Positions 32,778 through 41,634 of a DNA stretch of 45,207 nucleotides are shown piece by piece. The DNA is taken from positions 1-45,207 of the forward strand of contig JAHZIG010000023.1 in the NCBI GenBank assembly GCA_019419865.1, read 5' to 3'. Source of the stretch: Clostridiales bacterium. Lineage in GTDB: Bacteria; Bacillota; Clostridia; Monoglobales; Monoglobaceae. The notes beneath the pieces were generated by a model. The model was not told where the DNA came from, searched no databases, and was given only the letters and a program-made list of their open reading frames with translations. A program made the translations under genes and the position numbers. Within the stretch, counting starts at the first letter, position 1. Each line of letters opens with the position of its first letter.

Positions 32778-34079
32778 ATGGTATACGACGATTTTTATAA
32801 CGCGCTCATGGTTCTGGTCACTCAGGCCTTTCTGGGAAGCTACGTCATGGCGCTGATCGAGTTCCGCAGGCCGGCGCGCGTCTTTAAAATAAAATGGATC
32901 TTGGTTATCGTAACGGTCGTGAGCGTAAATATTTTCCTGATCTTATTTTGTAATTTCTGGAATCTATATACGCGCGTCGGCGTTTTTACGGTGACTCTGC
33001 CGTATATTTTGACGACTCTTTGGTGTTCGCGCTACAAGGGACTTCGCGTAGTTTTCAATATTTGCACCTGTCTCTGGCTGGGCTGTATCGGAAACGCCAA
33101 CGGGGTATTGGCGCACGCGATCTGGCAGAGCAATCCGTGGATCCACGTCGTTATGCGAGGCGTAACATACTTTGCGCTGTATTTGGTGGTGCGAAAATTT
33201 CGTCCGTATTATCAGAAAGCGCTCTATATTTTAGACCGCGGCTGGGGAGTATTATGTCTGATACCGAGCGTTACGTTTCTTGCAACGCTCTATCTGATAA
33301 ATAATTTATTGCAGGACAATCCGCTGCCAGTCGCCGTTATCGTATACAGCCTTACGATAATATGTACGTTCGCGTATATCTTGATATATTTGCTTTTTGC
33401 AAGAGCGACGCAGATCTACGAACTGAAAAATAACCGGGATATAATGAGCGCTCAGATCGCGGCGCTCAAGCGTTACGCGGACGCGAGTCGGGCGATGGAA
33501 GAGGAGACGCGTATCCAAAGACACGATATGCGTCATCAGTGGATAACGCTCGCGGAGCTGGTCAAGCGGGGCGATGAGAAAGCGACGCTCGATTTTATAG
33601 ACGCGGTAGAGAGACGCTTAGACGAGATCGAGCCGGTTTGGCAATGCGGTAATTCCATACTAAACGCGACGTTTTCGTCCTATTTTTACCGTGCGAGAGA
33701 GGAAGATATCGAGATCGAGGCGGAGCTTTCGGTCGGCGAAGAGTTGCCGGTAGACCCCGCCGAGCTGTCCATGGCGCTCTCTAACGCGCTGGATAACGCG
33801 ATAAAGGCCTGCGTAAAACTGCCGAGGAAGAAGCGCAAGATCGTATGCAGATGCGTAGACGGTCCGCCTTTGAAGCTGAAGATAGAGAATCCGTATATTG
33901 GAGAAGTGAAATTCAGCGAGGACGGCTATCCGGTAGACGAAAACGGCGAGACGGGAGTCGGCGCGAGGTCGATATTGGCGTTTTGCGAAAAGTATAACGC
34001 GGAGTGGAAATATCGGGCGGAGGACGGACTGTTCGGGCTGGAGATATCCATAGAGATTCGAGCGTTTATCGCGGCTTGA
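32778..34079 (+). CDS. AgrC-like GHKL sensor histidine kinase (kinase 2)
   Basis: 433 residues. Multi-helix membrane sensor half (about 1-215), then H-box IQRHDMRHQW with phosphoacceptor H249, then a GHKL ATPase domain with N-box SMALSNALDNAIKAC and G-loop TGVGARSILAFCEKY. The sensor half is only distantly similar to that of kinase 3, but from the H-box to near the stop the two differ at about seven residues, implying recent duplication or gene conversion. It starts 71 bp after kinase 1 with an AGAGGGA site. The HPK10 family usually pairs with LytTR response regulators and senses peptides; neither partner nor peptide gene is in the window. Confidence 0.92.
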   Translation: MVYDDFYNALMVLVTQAFLGSYVMALIEFRRPARVFKIKWILVIVTVVSVNIFLILFCNFWNLYTRVGVFTVTLPYILTTLWCSRYKGLRVVFNICTCLWLGCIGNANGVLAHAIWQSNPWIHVVMRGVTYFALYLVVRKFRPYYQKALYILDRGWGVLCLIPSVTFLATLYLINNLLQDNPLPVAVIVYSLTIICTFAYILIYLLFARATQIYELKNNRDIMSAQIAALKRYADASRAMEEETRIQRHDMRHQWITLAELVKRGDEKATLDFIDAVERRLDEIEPVWQCGNSILNATFSSYFYRAREEDIEIEAELSVGEELPVDPAELSMALSNALDNAIKACVKLPRKKRKIVCRCVDGPPLKLKIENPYIGEVKFSEDGYPVDENGETGVGARSILAFCEKYNAEWKYRAEDGLFGLEISIEIRAFIAA

Positions 34080-34185
34080 GATATAAGACGTTATATAGTT
34101 GTTGAGAAGGTTGAGAGTTAAAATCGAGCGCAAATCGAAGCGCCGGTATTGTTGTTGGATAAGAATGTAGGAACGCGTAGATAAA

Positions 34186-35457
34186 ATGATGTATAGCGAT
34201 TTAATAAATTTTTTAATGATACTTTCGCATGGGATTATTGGTTTTTACACCGTGCTTTTGATCGAATTTAAGGAGCCGCAGCGTTTTTGGCGGCGGCTGT
34301 GGATCGTGTTGTTGATATTATTTCTGGTTATAAACGGATTTATACGCGTCGCCTTTGGCGGAGACGCGTATATGCTTGTCGCCGCGTTCACGCTGACGCT
34401 CCCGTATTTATTGATAATACTGTGGTGTTCCCGCTATAAAGGGCTGCGCGTTGTGTTCTGCGCTTGTACTTGCTTGTGGATGGGTTGTATCGCGGATGCG
34501 GCGGGGCTGATCGCGCAGACGATCCTTGGGGATAATTCCTGGATCCGTCTTGCGGTGCGCGTCGCGGTATATATCGCTCTCTACTTGGTTTTGAGGCTAT
34601 TGCGGCCGTATTATCTGAGGATGCTGAGGATATTAGACTACGGCTGGGGAGTTTTGTGCTTTATTCCGGCGGTCACGTATCTTACGGTACTATATATGGT
34701 CGGCTGTTTTTTACCCAAGGATCCCGTCGCGGTAACCGCGGCTGTCTGCGGTATAACGGCGCTGAGCGTCTGCGCGTATATATTGATATATTTATTTTTT
34801 ATGGGGGTACGGCAATCGTATGAATTAAAAAACAGCCGAGATCTGATGAAAGCGCAGATTTTAACTTTTGAGCAGAGCTTGAACGCGAGCCGGGCGATGG
34901 AGGATAAACTGCGTATCCAAAGACACGATATGCGTCATCAGTGGATAACGCTCGCGGAGCTGGTCAAGCGGGGCGACGAGAAAGCGACGCTCGATTTTAT
35001 AGACGCGGTAGAGAGGAGCTTAGACGAGATCGAGCCGGTTTGGCAATGCGATAATTCCATACTAAACGCGACGTTTTCGTCCTATTTTTACCGTGCAAGA
35101 GAGGAAGATATCGAGATAGAAGCGGAGCTTTCGGTCGGCGAAGAGCTGCCGGTAGACCCCGCGGAGCTGTCCATGGCGCTCGCTAACGCGCTGGATAACG
35201 CGATAAAGGCCTGCGTAAAATTGCCGAGGAAGAAGCGCAGGATCGTATGCAGATGCGTAGACGGTCCGCCTTTGAAGCTGGAGATAGAGAATCCGTATAT
35301 CGGAGAAGTAAAATTCAGCGAGGACGGCTATCCGTTAGACGAAAACGGCGAGACGGGAGTCGGCGCGAGGTCGATATTGGCGTTTTGCGAAAAGTATAAC
35401 GCGGAGTGGAAATATCGGGCGGAGGACGGACTGTTCAGACTCGAGATCGCTCTATGA
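34186..35457 (+). CDS. AgrC-like GHKL sensor histidine kinase (kinase 3)
   Basis: 423 residues. Membrane sensor half (about 1-215) with SHGIIGFYTVLLIEFKEP, IILWCSRYKGLRVVF and LDYGWGVLCFIPAVTYL, shared in outline with kinases 1 and 2. H-box IQRHDMRHQW with phosphoacceptor H247. GHKL ATPase with N-box SMALANALDNAIKAC and G-loop TGVGARSILAFCEKY. The cytoplasmic half is almost identical to kinase 2. It starts 106 bp after kinase 2 with a weak site, and a strong terminator ends the array. Direct-repeat elements and a -35-less promoter lie immediately downstream. Confidence 0.92.
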   Translation: MMYSDLINFLMILSHGIIGFYTVLLIEFKEPQRFWRRLWIVLLILFLVINGFIRVAFGGDAYMLVAAFTLTLPYLLIILWCSRYKGLRVVFCACTCLWMGCIADAAGLIAQTILGDNSWIRLAVRVAVYIALYLVLRLLRPYYLRMLRILDYGWGVLCFIPAVTYLTVLYMVGCFLPKDPVAVTAAVCGITALSVCAYILIYLFFMGVRQSYELKNSRDLMKAQILTFEQSLNASRAMEDKLRIQRHDMRHQWITLAELVKRGDEKATLDFIDAVERSLDEIEPVWQCDNSILNATFSSYFYRAREEDIEIEAELSVGEELPVDPAELSMALANALDNAIKACVKLPRKKRRIVCRCVDGPPLKLEIENPYIGEVKFSEDGYPLDENGETGVGARSILAFCEKYNAEWKYRAEDGLFRLEIAL

Positions 35458-35478
35458 TCCCGCTCCGCGAAAGAGTTT

Positions 35479-35507
35479 GAGCGCGAGGAGACCGCGCTCT
35501 TTTTTTT
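35479..35507 (+). terminator. terminator of the kinase array
   Basis: GAGCGCG (35479-35485), 7-nt loop, CGCGCTC (35493-35499), followed by eight T residues. A perfect intrinsic terminator 21 bp after the kinase 3 stop. Confidence 0.93.
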
Positions 35508-35569
35508 GATCTGTTATTTCAAGATATTTCAATTTTATAAATTTATTTCCACAACGTAACGATTCCAAT

Positions 35570-35640
35570 CGATTTAAATTATCACAAAACCGATTAATTT
35601 ATCACAAACTCGCGTCCGGGGCAAAGATATGATATATAAT
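35570..35640 (+). promoter_or_regulatory. direct-repeat regulator site and -35-less promoter
   Basis: TTATCACAAA occurs at 35579-35588 and 35599-35608, start-to-start 20 bp, each preceded by CGATT (35570 and 35591). A TATAAT (35635-35640) lies downstream with no recognisable -35 (GCGTCC at the 17-bp position). This is the layout of an activator-dependent promoter. It would transcribe toward the lipoprotein gene at 35824. Confidence 0.55.
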
Positions 35641-35823
35641 TATAAAAGTATCTGAATTTGGCGGCGATCGGCTTTCGCGGGCGCCGTATATAAAGACGCG
35701 CGTTTTAGTCGAGCCGGGAGGGAGAGTCCGGGCTTTATATAGATCCGGCCCGATTCGGTATAACCGGCTTGGATCGGGAAATATTTCAGAACAAAAAGCG
35801 CTGCGACGAGGGAGAGAGGACGA

Positions 35824-36549
35824 ATGAATATTAAAAAGATCATAGCGGCTTTGACGGGTCTGTCGGCATGTCTGACCCTTGCGTCCTGCGCCCCAAGCGG
35901 CGGCGCGACGAACGAGGAATTATGGCGGGCGGCCATGACCGACGCGGTATTCAGCGAGGACGAAGAGATCCATGATTTAGTCAAGCTTGTACCCGAAGAC
36001 GACCGGGTTATCTGGGACGAGTCTAATACGCGCGTACTGCTGCTCACCTGGCATAATTACGCCGGCGAATGCGAGCCGGGCGGCGCGCTCGGAGCGGAGG
36101 TCGGCGAGATCTGGGCTACTTCGGTAGGGGAGATGATAGATCGGTACGAGGCGAGCGGTTCGGACGTCCGGGATTGGGAGCTGTGGTTCGCGCAGAGGCT
36201 CGGGGTCCACGAGGACGAGGGCTATACTCGGTTCACCGCGTTTTGGGTATCGCCCGAGGACGTTATCCGTCCCGCGTATATAACCGACGTTACCGCCGAC
36301 ATGGTAAACGATTACTCAGCGGCGAGCGACCCGGAATATAAGGAGTGGTTCGACGGAAATATTATATATTCGTATTTTGAGAGCGATTACCCATGGACGA
36401 GGTTGGGTTATACCTACGATTGGAGCGGCGGCGGGTCGGAATACGGTCTGACCGAGTTCTTGATCTTTGACGGGAGCAAGACGGAGATAGAGTTTACATA
36501 TACGACCGATGAATTTGTCGATTGGCTCGCCGGACAGGCGAACGCGTGA
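35824..36549 (+). CDS. lipoprotein of unknown function
   Basis: 241 residues. A lipoprotein signal peptide ends in the lipobox LTLASC (acylated C22), so the mature protein is tethered outside the membrane. The mature part is acidic and rich in Trp and Tyr (VIWDESNTRVLLLTWHNYAG, GYTYDWSGGGSEYG), with no known domain that I recognise and no catalytic motif. GAGAGAGGA precedes the ATG. It follows a 190-bp leader from the candidate activator-dependent promoter and stands just after the kinase array. Confidence 0.8.
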   Translation: MNIKKIIAALTGLSACLTLASCAPSGGATNEELWRAAMTDAVFSEDEEIHDLVKLVPEDDRVIWDESNTRVLLLTWHNYAGECEPGGALGAEVGEIWATSVGEMIDRYEASGSDVRDWELWFAQRLGVHEDEGYTRFTAFWVSPEDVIRPAYITDVTADMVNDYSAASDPEYKEWFDGNIIYSYFESDYPWTRLGYTYDWSGGGSEYGLTEFLIFDGSKTEIEFTYTTDEFVDWLAGQANA

Positions 36550-36603
36550 GCCGCTTTAAAACGTTTAAATTAAAACAGATTATATATTGGAGGGGACGTT
36601 AAA

Positions 36604-36798
36604 ATGAAACAAAACTGCGATAACGCGAGAGAATGTCCGTGCACGTATAAATGTCCAAGGCATGGGAAATGCTGCGAGTGCGTCGCGCATCACAGGGATA
36701 ACAACGAAGGCGTTCCGGGCTGTTTCTTCTCGAAAGAGGCGGAGGCTACATATGACAGGAGCGTAGAGGCGCTCGCGAGGGATCGCGGGATAATTTAA
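36604..36798 (+). CDS. small cysteine-rich protein, DUF6485-like
   Basis: 64 residues. Seven Cys are packed into the first 30 positions (CPCTYKCPRHGKCCEC) with an eighth in VPGCFFSKEAEATYDRS. The motif CTYxCPRHGKCCECVxxHR fits a small conserved Clostridia family that I believe is DUF6485; I could not check this. It probably binds a metal such as zinc or a Fe-S cluster. No signal peptide. Strong site GGAGGGG 8 nt before the ATG. Function unknown. Confidence 0.78.
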   Translation: MKQNCDNARECPCTYKCPRHGKCCECVAHHRDNNEGVPGCFFSKEAEATYDRSVEALARDRGII

Positions 36799-36813
36799 CG
36801 CGGCGGCCGCGTT
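36797..36813. other. small GC-rich hairpin after the Cys-rich gene
   Basis: AACGCGG (36797-36803) pairs with CCGCGTT (36807-36813) around CGG. No T-run. It could be a weak terminator. Confidence 0.4.
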
Positions 36814-36907
36814 TGGTTATATGAAAAAACGATTTATTATTTAAATGCCTTGAGTATAGATGTATCCGGGCTTAAAAATTAATTTAACTGAAAAGGGGAT
36901 AACATTT

Positions 36908-37387
36908 ATGAAACGAGTATTTTTGAAACCGATCGCGTTTATTCTACTGATCGCGGCGATTGCGGCGTTATCCGGCTGCGGCGCCGCGAATCAGACGGCG
37001 AACGAGCAGACCGCGGAGCCGGCCGCGACCACCGAAGAGGCTGCGGCGACCGAGACGGTCTACAACGTATATTTCGGCTTAAACGACGCCGACACGGGCG
37101 AGCAGATCGTCTCTATGGACGAGGCGTCAGCGTATATCAGAAGCGTGATAGAGAGCTACGGCTACGGCTATACCGAGCATCGAACCTACGGCGCGTATAC
37201 CTAGAACGGAGTCAGCAAGGGAAACGACAATCTGCTCTATATGTTGGTCTTCGTTGACGAGGAGGACGTGCGCAGGATTTCGGAGAAGGTAGCCGAACAC
37301 CTCAACTTAGCGTCCGTTCTGTGTCTTAAAGGCGGCATGGAATACGAATTCTTTATGGGCGCGGAAAAACAAGAGTCGGCGGAATAA
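36908..37387 (+). pseudogene. lipoprotein gene interrupted by an in-frame TAG
   Basis: From ATG 36908 (site AAAGGGGA; an in-frame ATG at 36860 has none) 98 codons run to a TAG at 37202-37204. The same frame then continues for 60 more codons to TAA 37385-37387, with normal composition and a plausible second half (NGVSKGNDNLLYMLVFVDEE, EYEFFMGAEKQES). Read through, it is a lipoprotein of about 158 residues: lipobox LSGC, a Thr/Ala/Glu linker, and the domain VYNVYFGLNDADTGEQIV. The likeliest reading is one nonsense mutation, or a sequencing error. I know no function for the family. Confidence 0.75.
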
Positions 37388-37444
37388 CGACTACGAGACT
37401 GGCGTTTACGATTTAATTATAATTATGCAGAAGGGGTGTTTTAT

Positions 37445-38875
37445 TTGATTACTTTTATATGCGCGATAGTAATTTTACTCGCGGGATATTTTTTATACGG
37501 AAAGCTGATGGATAAGATTTTCAAGCCGGACGACAGGCCGACTCCGGCGATAGATCATCCGGACGGGGTGGATTACGTGCCGATGAAGACTTGGCGCGTG
37601 TTTCTGATCCAGCTCTTGAATATTGCGGGGACGGGGCCTATATTCGGAGCTTTGATGGGCGCGGTGTTCGGGCCGATAGTGTTTTTGTGGATAGTTTTCG
37701 GATCCATACTTGGCGGCGCGGTGCACGACTATATGAGCGGTATGATCTCGCTGCGCTTAAACGGCGCGTCGGTGTCCGAGATCGTCGGCAAATACTTAGG
37801 CTCCGGCGCGAAGCAGGTAATGAGTGTGTTCTCGGTAATACTGCTGATCTTGGTCGGGGCGGTGTTTACGACCAGTCCGGCTGCGCTGTTGGCGCGGCTC
37901 ACTCCCGATTGGATGAATACGACCTTTTGGGTGGTAGTTATACTGCTCTACTATTTCCTGGCGACTCTGCTGCCGATCGATAAGCTCATAGGCAAGCTGT
38001 ATCCGATATTCGGCGCCGTGCTCGCGATCATGGCGGTGGGCATAATCGGCGGTCTGGTAGTCGGCGGCTACTCGCTCCCTGAGATCTCGTTCTCAAATCT
38101 CCACCCGGACGGACAGCCGGTATGGCCGTTTATGTTTATCACCGTAGCGTGCGGCGCGATCTCGGGTTTCCACGCGACTCAGTCGCCTATGATGGCGAGA
38201 TGTCTTAAAAAGGAGAAGGACGGACGCAAGGTGTTTTACGGCGCTATGATCGCAGAGAGCGTGATAGCGCTCGTCTGGGCGGCGGCCGGCGTAGCTTTTT
38301 ACGGAGCGACCGGAGGACTTCAAAACGCGCTTTCGGAGCTGGGACAGTCGGGCGTGGTATACGACATATCCGTGTCTCTGCTCGGTATCGTGGGCGGAGC
38401 GCTCGCTATAGTGGGCGTCGTGGTCTGCCCGATTTCCTCGGGCGACACCGCTTTCAGAAGCGCGCGTCTGACTATCGCGGACTGGTTCAAGATAGATCAG
38501 GCGAATATGAAAAAGCGTCTTGCGATCACCATACCTCTGCTGGCCGTGGGCGCGATATTGACCCAGCTCGATTTCGACGTGGTCTGGAGATATTTCTCCT
38601 GGAGCAACCAGACGCTCGCGATGATCACGCTCTGGGCGGCGGCCATGTATCTTGTATACAATGCGGACAATCGCTGGTATTCGCTCGTCTGCGCCGTACC
38701 CGCGACGTTTATGTCCGGCGTGTCCTGTACATATATTTTGATGGCGGAAGAGGGATTTAGGATATCCCAAAGTATCGCCTATCCCATAGGAATAGTATTC
38801 GCCTTGGCCTGCGCGGCGCTGTTCGCGGTAAAGGCGGTAAGTAAGAAAGGTATGAGGACGGTAGAGCAAAAGTAG
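37445..38875 (+). CDS. CstA-family transporter (carbon starvation protein)
   Basis: 476 residues from TTG 37445, 8 nt after AAGGGG and giving MITFICAIVILLAGYFLYGK, the normal family N-terminus; a GTG at 37436 overlaps that site and is less likely. A multi-pass membrane protein with the CstA motifs DDRPTPAIDHPDGVDYVPM, NIAGTGPIFGALMGAVFGP, LGGAVHDYMSGMISLR and CGAISGFHATQSPMMARC. About 12-14 hydrophobic segments. Characterised members import pyruvate or peptides. It is shorter than E. coli CstA (about 700), like other Firmicute members. The binding-protein gene follows 17 bp later, so they are probably co-transcribed. Confidence 0.92.
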   Translation: MITFICAIVILLAGYFLYGKLMDKIFKPDDRPTPAIDHPDGVDYVPMKTWRVFLIQLLNIAGTGPIFGALMGAVFGPIVFLWIVFGSILGGAVHDYMSGMISLRLNGASVSEIVGKYLGSGAKQVMSVFSVILLILVGAVFTTSPAALLARLTPDWMNTTFWVVVILLYYFLATLLPIDKLIGKLYPIFGAVLAIMAVGIIGGLVVGGYSLPEISFSNLHPDGQPVWPFMFITVACGAISGFHATQSPMMARCLKKEKDGRKVFYGAMIAESVIALVWAAAGVAFYGATGGLQNALSELGQSGVVYDISVSLLGIVGGALAIVGVVVCPISSGDTAFRSARLTIADWFKIDQANMKKRLAITIPLLAVGAILTQLDFDVVWRYFSWSNQTLAMITLWAAAMYLVYNADNRWYSLVCAVPATFMSGVSCTYILMAEEGFRISQSIAYPIGIVFALACAALFAVKAVSKKGMRTVEQK

Positions 38876-38892
38876 GGGGAGAGAAAATCATT

Positions 38893-40035
38893 ATGAGAAA
38901 GATTTTAGCGCTTTGTTTGGCGTTGGTTTTGACGTTTTTGGTCGCGGGCTGCGCGAACCGGAGCGATACCGAGGCGGATACGGGCGGGAGCTCGTCGCCG
39001 CTGGCGGGTAAAAGGGTCGCGTATATCATGCAGATGGCGCCGTCGGATATTTTCCAGATGTGGTCGGAATCGGCAAAACAGACCGCGGAGGCGCTCGGCA
39101 TGGAGTTTCAGGCGTTCTTCTGCAACGGTTCGGACAGTAACTGGCAGGATACCGTATCCCAGTGCGCCGCGGCGGGCTACGACGGACTGCTGCTGAGCCA
39201 CGGCGGTCAGAACTATTCGTATACGTTTTTGACCGATCTGCTGAGTCAATATCCCGATCTCAAGATCGTGACTTTCGACACCCAGTTCAGAGACCTAAGC
39301 GGCGAGACGCAGAAGATACCGGGCGTAACGCAGTTCTTCCAGCAGGATTCGCGGTTTTCCGAACTGCTTTTGGACTATATCTGCAACACGCTGTATCCCG
39401 ATAAGACGGCCGCGGGCGAGCCTGTAAATATCCTTAAGGTCTGGGTCGGCCCCAACTTCTTGGCGCCCTTCGACCGCCGCGAGGTCGGATACGCCGAGTA
39501 CGAGGAGAAAGGACTTATAAACACGGTCGAGACTATTGGGCCGTCCGACTTCAGCAACGCGGAGGCCTCGATGACCGACGTGACCACGGCTACGCTTGCA
39601 AAATACCAAGACGGCGAGATTGACGCGGTATGGTGCTGCTACGATCTCTATGCAAACGGCGTATACACCGCGCTCACCCAGGGCGGCTACGATATACCGA
39701 TGGTCAGCGTGGATATCTGCAACGCCGATATCGATAAGATGGCGCGCGAGGGTTCGGTCTGGAAAGCGTGCGCGACTACGAACTGGAACTATAACGGCGA
39801 GTTCGGTATGCGCGTTCTGGCGCTCGAGCTTGCGGACGAATACGATAAGATAATAGACCCATCGACCGGAGAGGTCAGCGATTGGCTGGAGCTTCCGGCT
39901 TATATCGTGACTCAGGATATGGTCTCCGGCGGCGGGATCAACGTGACGAATCTGGATACTGTCGCCGGCGAGGCGTACAGCGACCGCTCCTGGATGCCGA
40001 CCGCGGACTGGATGGTCGAGCTTTTGGGAGACTGA
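38893..40035 (+). CDS. ABC importer substrate-binding lipoprotein (CUT2 / Peripla_BP_4 type)
   Basis: 380 residues. Lipoprotein signal with LVAGC (C20), so membrane-tethered outside the cell. The mature protein has the two-lobe periplasmic-binding fold of sugar-binding proteins: KRVAYIMQMAPSDIFQMWSE, AAAGYDGLLLSHGG, TFDTQFRDLSGE, DGEIDAVWCCYDLYANG and MVSVDICNADIDKMAREG. The ligand cannot be read from sequence; sugars such as ribose or galactose are typical, and the 5'-nucleotidase downstream makes nucleoside-derived sugars one option. Site GGGGGAG. It is the second gene of the transport operon. Confidence 0.88.
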   Translation: MRKILALCLALVLTFLVAGCANRSDTEADTGGSSSPLAGKRVAYIMQMAPSDIFQMWSESAKQTAEALGMEFQAFFCNGSDSNWQDTVSQCAAAGYDGLLLSHGGQNYSYTFLTDLLSQYPDLKIVTFDTQFRDLSGETQKIPGVTQFFQQDSRFSELLLDYICNTLYPDKTAAGEPVNILKVWVGPNFLAPFDRREVGYAEYEEKGLINTVETIGPSDFSNAEASMTDVTTATLAKYQDGEIDAVWCCYDLYANGVYTALTQGGYDIPMVSVDICNADIDKMAREGSVWKACATTNWNYNGEFGMRVLALELADEYDKIIDPSTGEVSDWLELPAYIVTQDMVSGGGINVTNLDTVAGEAYSDRSWMPTADWMVELLGD

Positions 40036-40045
40036 CGTTTAACGG

Positions 40046-40071
40046 CTGCGGGGAATTTGCGTTCTCCGCAG
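40046..40071 (+). other. hairpin between binding-protein and ATPase genes
   Basis: CTGCGGGGA (40046-40054) pairs with TCTCCGCAG (40063-40071), one G-T pair, loop ATTTGCGT, flanked by GTTTAAC on both sides. No T-run follows. Such stems after binding-protein genes often protect the 5' mRNA segment, raising that protein above the ATPase and permease. Confidence 0.6.
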
Positions 40072-40113
40072 TTTAACAATATTTAGAGCAATTTGCGAAA
40101 GGGAGATGAGAAT

Positions 40114-41634
40114 ATGAGCGTTTTGGAGACTAAGGGCGTATCTATGGAGTTCCCTGGCGTAAAGGCGCTCCGGGAGGTTGACTTTAAGATCGAGACCGGG
40201 AAAATACAGGCGCTGGTCGGAGCAAACGGCGCGGGCAAGTCCACGCTTATGAAAGTACTCGCGGGCGCCAATCCCGGCTATACCGGCGACGTATTCATAG
40301 ACGGAAGGCTCGTCTCGCTCAGAAGTCCGGCGGCGGCCAAGGCTGAGGGGATACATATCGTATATCAGGAGGCGGACGCCGCGCTGATACCATCTCTTTC
40401 GGTCGCGGAGAATATAGCGTTGGACGAGCTCGCGGCGGGGAAAGGCTCGCCGTTTATCAACCGGTCGAGGATGCGCGCGGAAGCGGAGCGGATACTAAAA
40501 CGTTTGGATTGCGATATAGACGTTTGGGCTCGCGTAGGCGAGCTTTCATTGGCTAAGAAGCAGATAGTTCTGATAGCCCGGGCGCTTGCGGACAGGCGGC
40601 GTTTTTTGCTTTTGGACGAGCCGACCGCGCCGCTGAGCCAAGCCGAGACCGAGGCGTTGTTTCGGCTCTGCGGGCGTTTGGCGTATGAAGAGAATATGGC
40701 CGTCGTTTTCATATCCCATCGGCTTGAGGAGGTTCTTCAGATATGCGACGGCTATACGGTTATGCTGGACGGCGGGATCGTTGAGACCGCGCCGGCGACC
40801 GAGGATACGACTACCGAAAAAATAATAGAAAAAATGCTGGGCGGCGCCGCGAAAAGCCGGGCAGAGAAAAGAGCGAAGCGGATCGGAGAAGTCGCGCTCA
40901 GCGTCAAACATCTGACGGACGCGGAGGGCGGAGTCCGCGACGTATCCCTCTACGTCAGACGGGGCGAGGTCGTCGGTATTGCCGGACTGGCCGGAGCCGG
41001 GAAGAGCGAACTGTGCAAGGCGATATTCGGCGCGTCAAGGAAGATAGAGGGGAATATAGAGATAGACGGAAAGCCGGTAAAGATCAAGTCGCCCGCGGAC
41101 GCCGTTCGGCATGGGATAGGTCTCGCGCCCGAGGAGAGGCGAAAAGAGGGACTGCTAATATCCCGGGACGCGGAGTTCAACCTGTCGCTCGCCTGTCTTA
41201 AAAAGCTCAGCAGGCTGGGTTTTATAGACCGGAAGAAGTCGGCGGATAACGCCGAGGAGCAGATAAAGAGGCTGAGCGTCAAAACTCCGTCTATCAGGCG
41301 TCCGGTCGAGCTTTTATCGGGCGGGAACCAGCAGAAGTTAGTCATAGGAAAATGGCTGGCCGCGGACTGCGAGATATACCTGTTCGACGAGCCGACAAAA
41401 GGGATAGACGTCGGAGCTAAGGCGGAGATTCTGAATATGATCAGAGAACTTGCGGACGCCGGGCGCTGCGCGGTCTACGCCTCGTGCGAGAATTCGGAGC
41501 TTTTATCCGTTGCGGACAGGATATACGTGATGTACGACGGCGCCATAGCGGCGGAGCTGGACGCGGAGGAGACCTCGGAGGAAGAGATAACATATTACGC
41601 TTTGGGCGGAAAGGAGAAATACTATGGAACTTAA
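40114..41634 (+). CDS. ABC importer ATP-binding protein (double nucleotide-binding domain, RbsA/MglA type)
   Basis: 506 residues from ATG 40114, 8 nt after AAAGGGAG; an in-frame TTG at 40093 is not preceded by a site. The first half has Walker A LVGANGAGKSTLMK, an unusual signature LSLAKKQIVLIARAL and Walker B FLLLDEPTAPLSQ. The second half has the divergent P-loop GIAGLAGAGKSELCK, signature LSGGNQQKLVIGKWL and Walker B IYLFDEPTKGIDVG, as in RbsA/MglA proteins. It powers the CUT2-type importer. Overlaps the permease gene by 11 bp, so translation is coupled. Confidence 0.95.
   Translation: MSVLETKGVSMEFPGVKALREVDFKIETGKIQALVGANGAGKSTLMKVLAGANPGYTGDVFIDGRLVSLRSPAAAKAEGIHIVYQEADAALIPSLSVAENIALDELAAGKGSPFINRSRMRAEAERILKRLDCDIDVWARVGELSLAKKQIVLIARALADRRRFLLLDEPTAPLSQAETEALFRLCGRLAYEENMAVVFISHRLEEVLQICDGYTVMLDGGIVETAPATEDTTTEKIIEKMLGGAAKSRAEKRAKRIGEVALSVKHLTDAEGGVRDVSLYVRRGEVVGIAGLAGAGKSELCKAIFGASRKIEGNIEIDGKPVKIKSPADAVRHGIGLAPEERRKEGLLISRDAEFNLSLACLKKLSRLGFIDRKKSADNAEEQIKRLSVKTPSIRRPVELLSGGNQQKLVIGKWLAADCEIYLFDEPTKGIDVGAKAEILNMIRELADAGRCAVYASCENSELLSVADRIYVMYDGAIAAELDAEETSEEEITYYALGGKEKYYGT

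Noticed and set aside
37202..37204. TAG read as pyrrolysine
   Set aside because: No Pyl insertion context or pyl genes are seen, and the family gives no reason for it; nonsense mutation is simpler.
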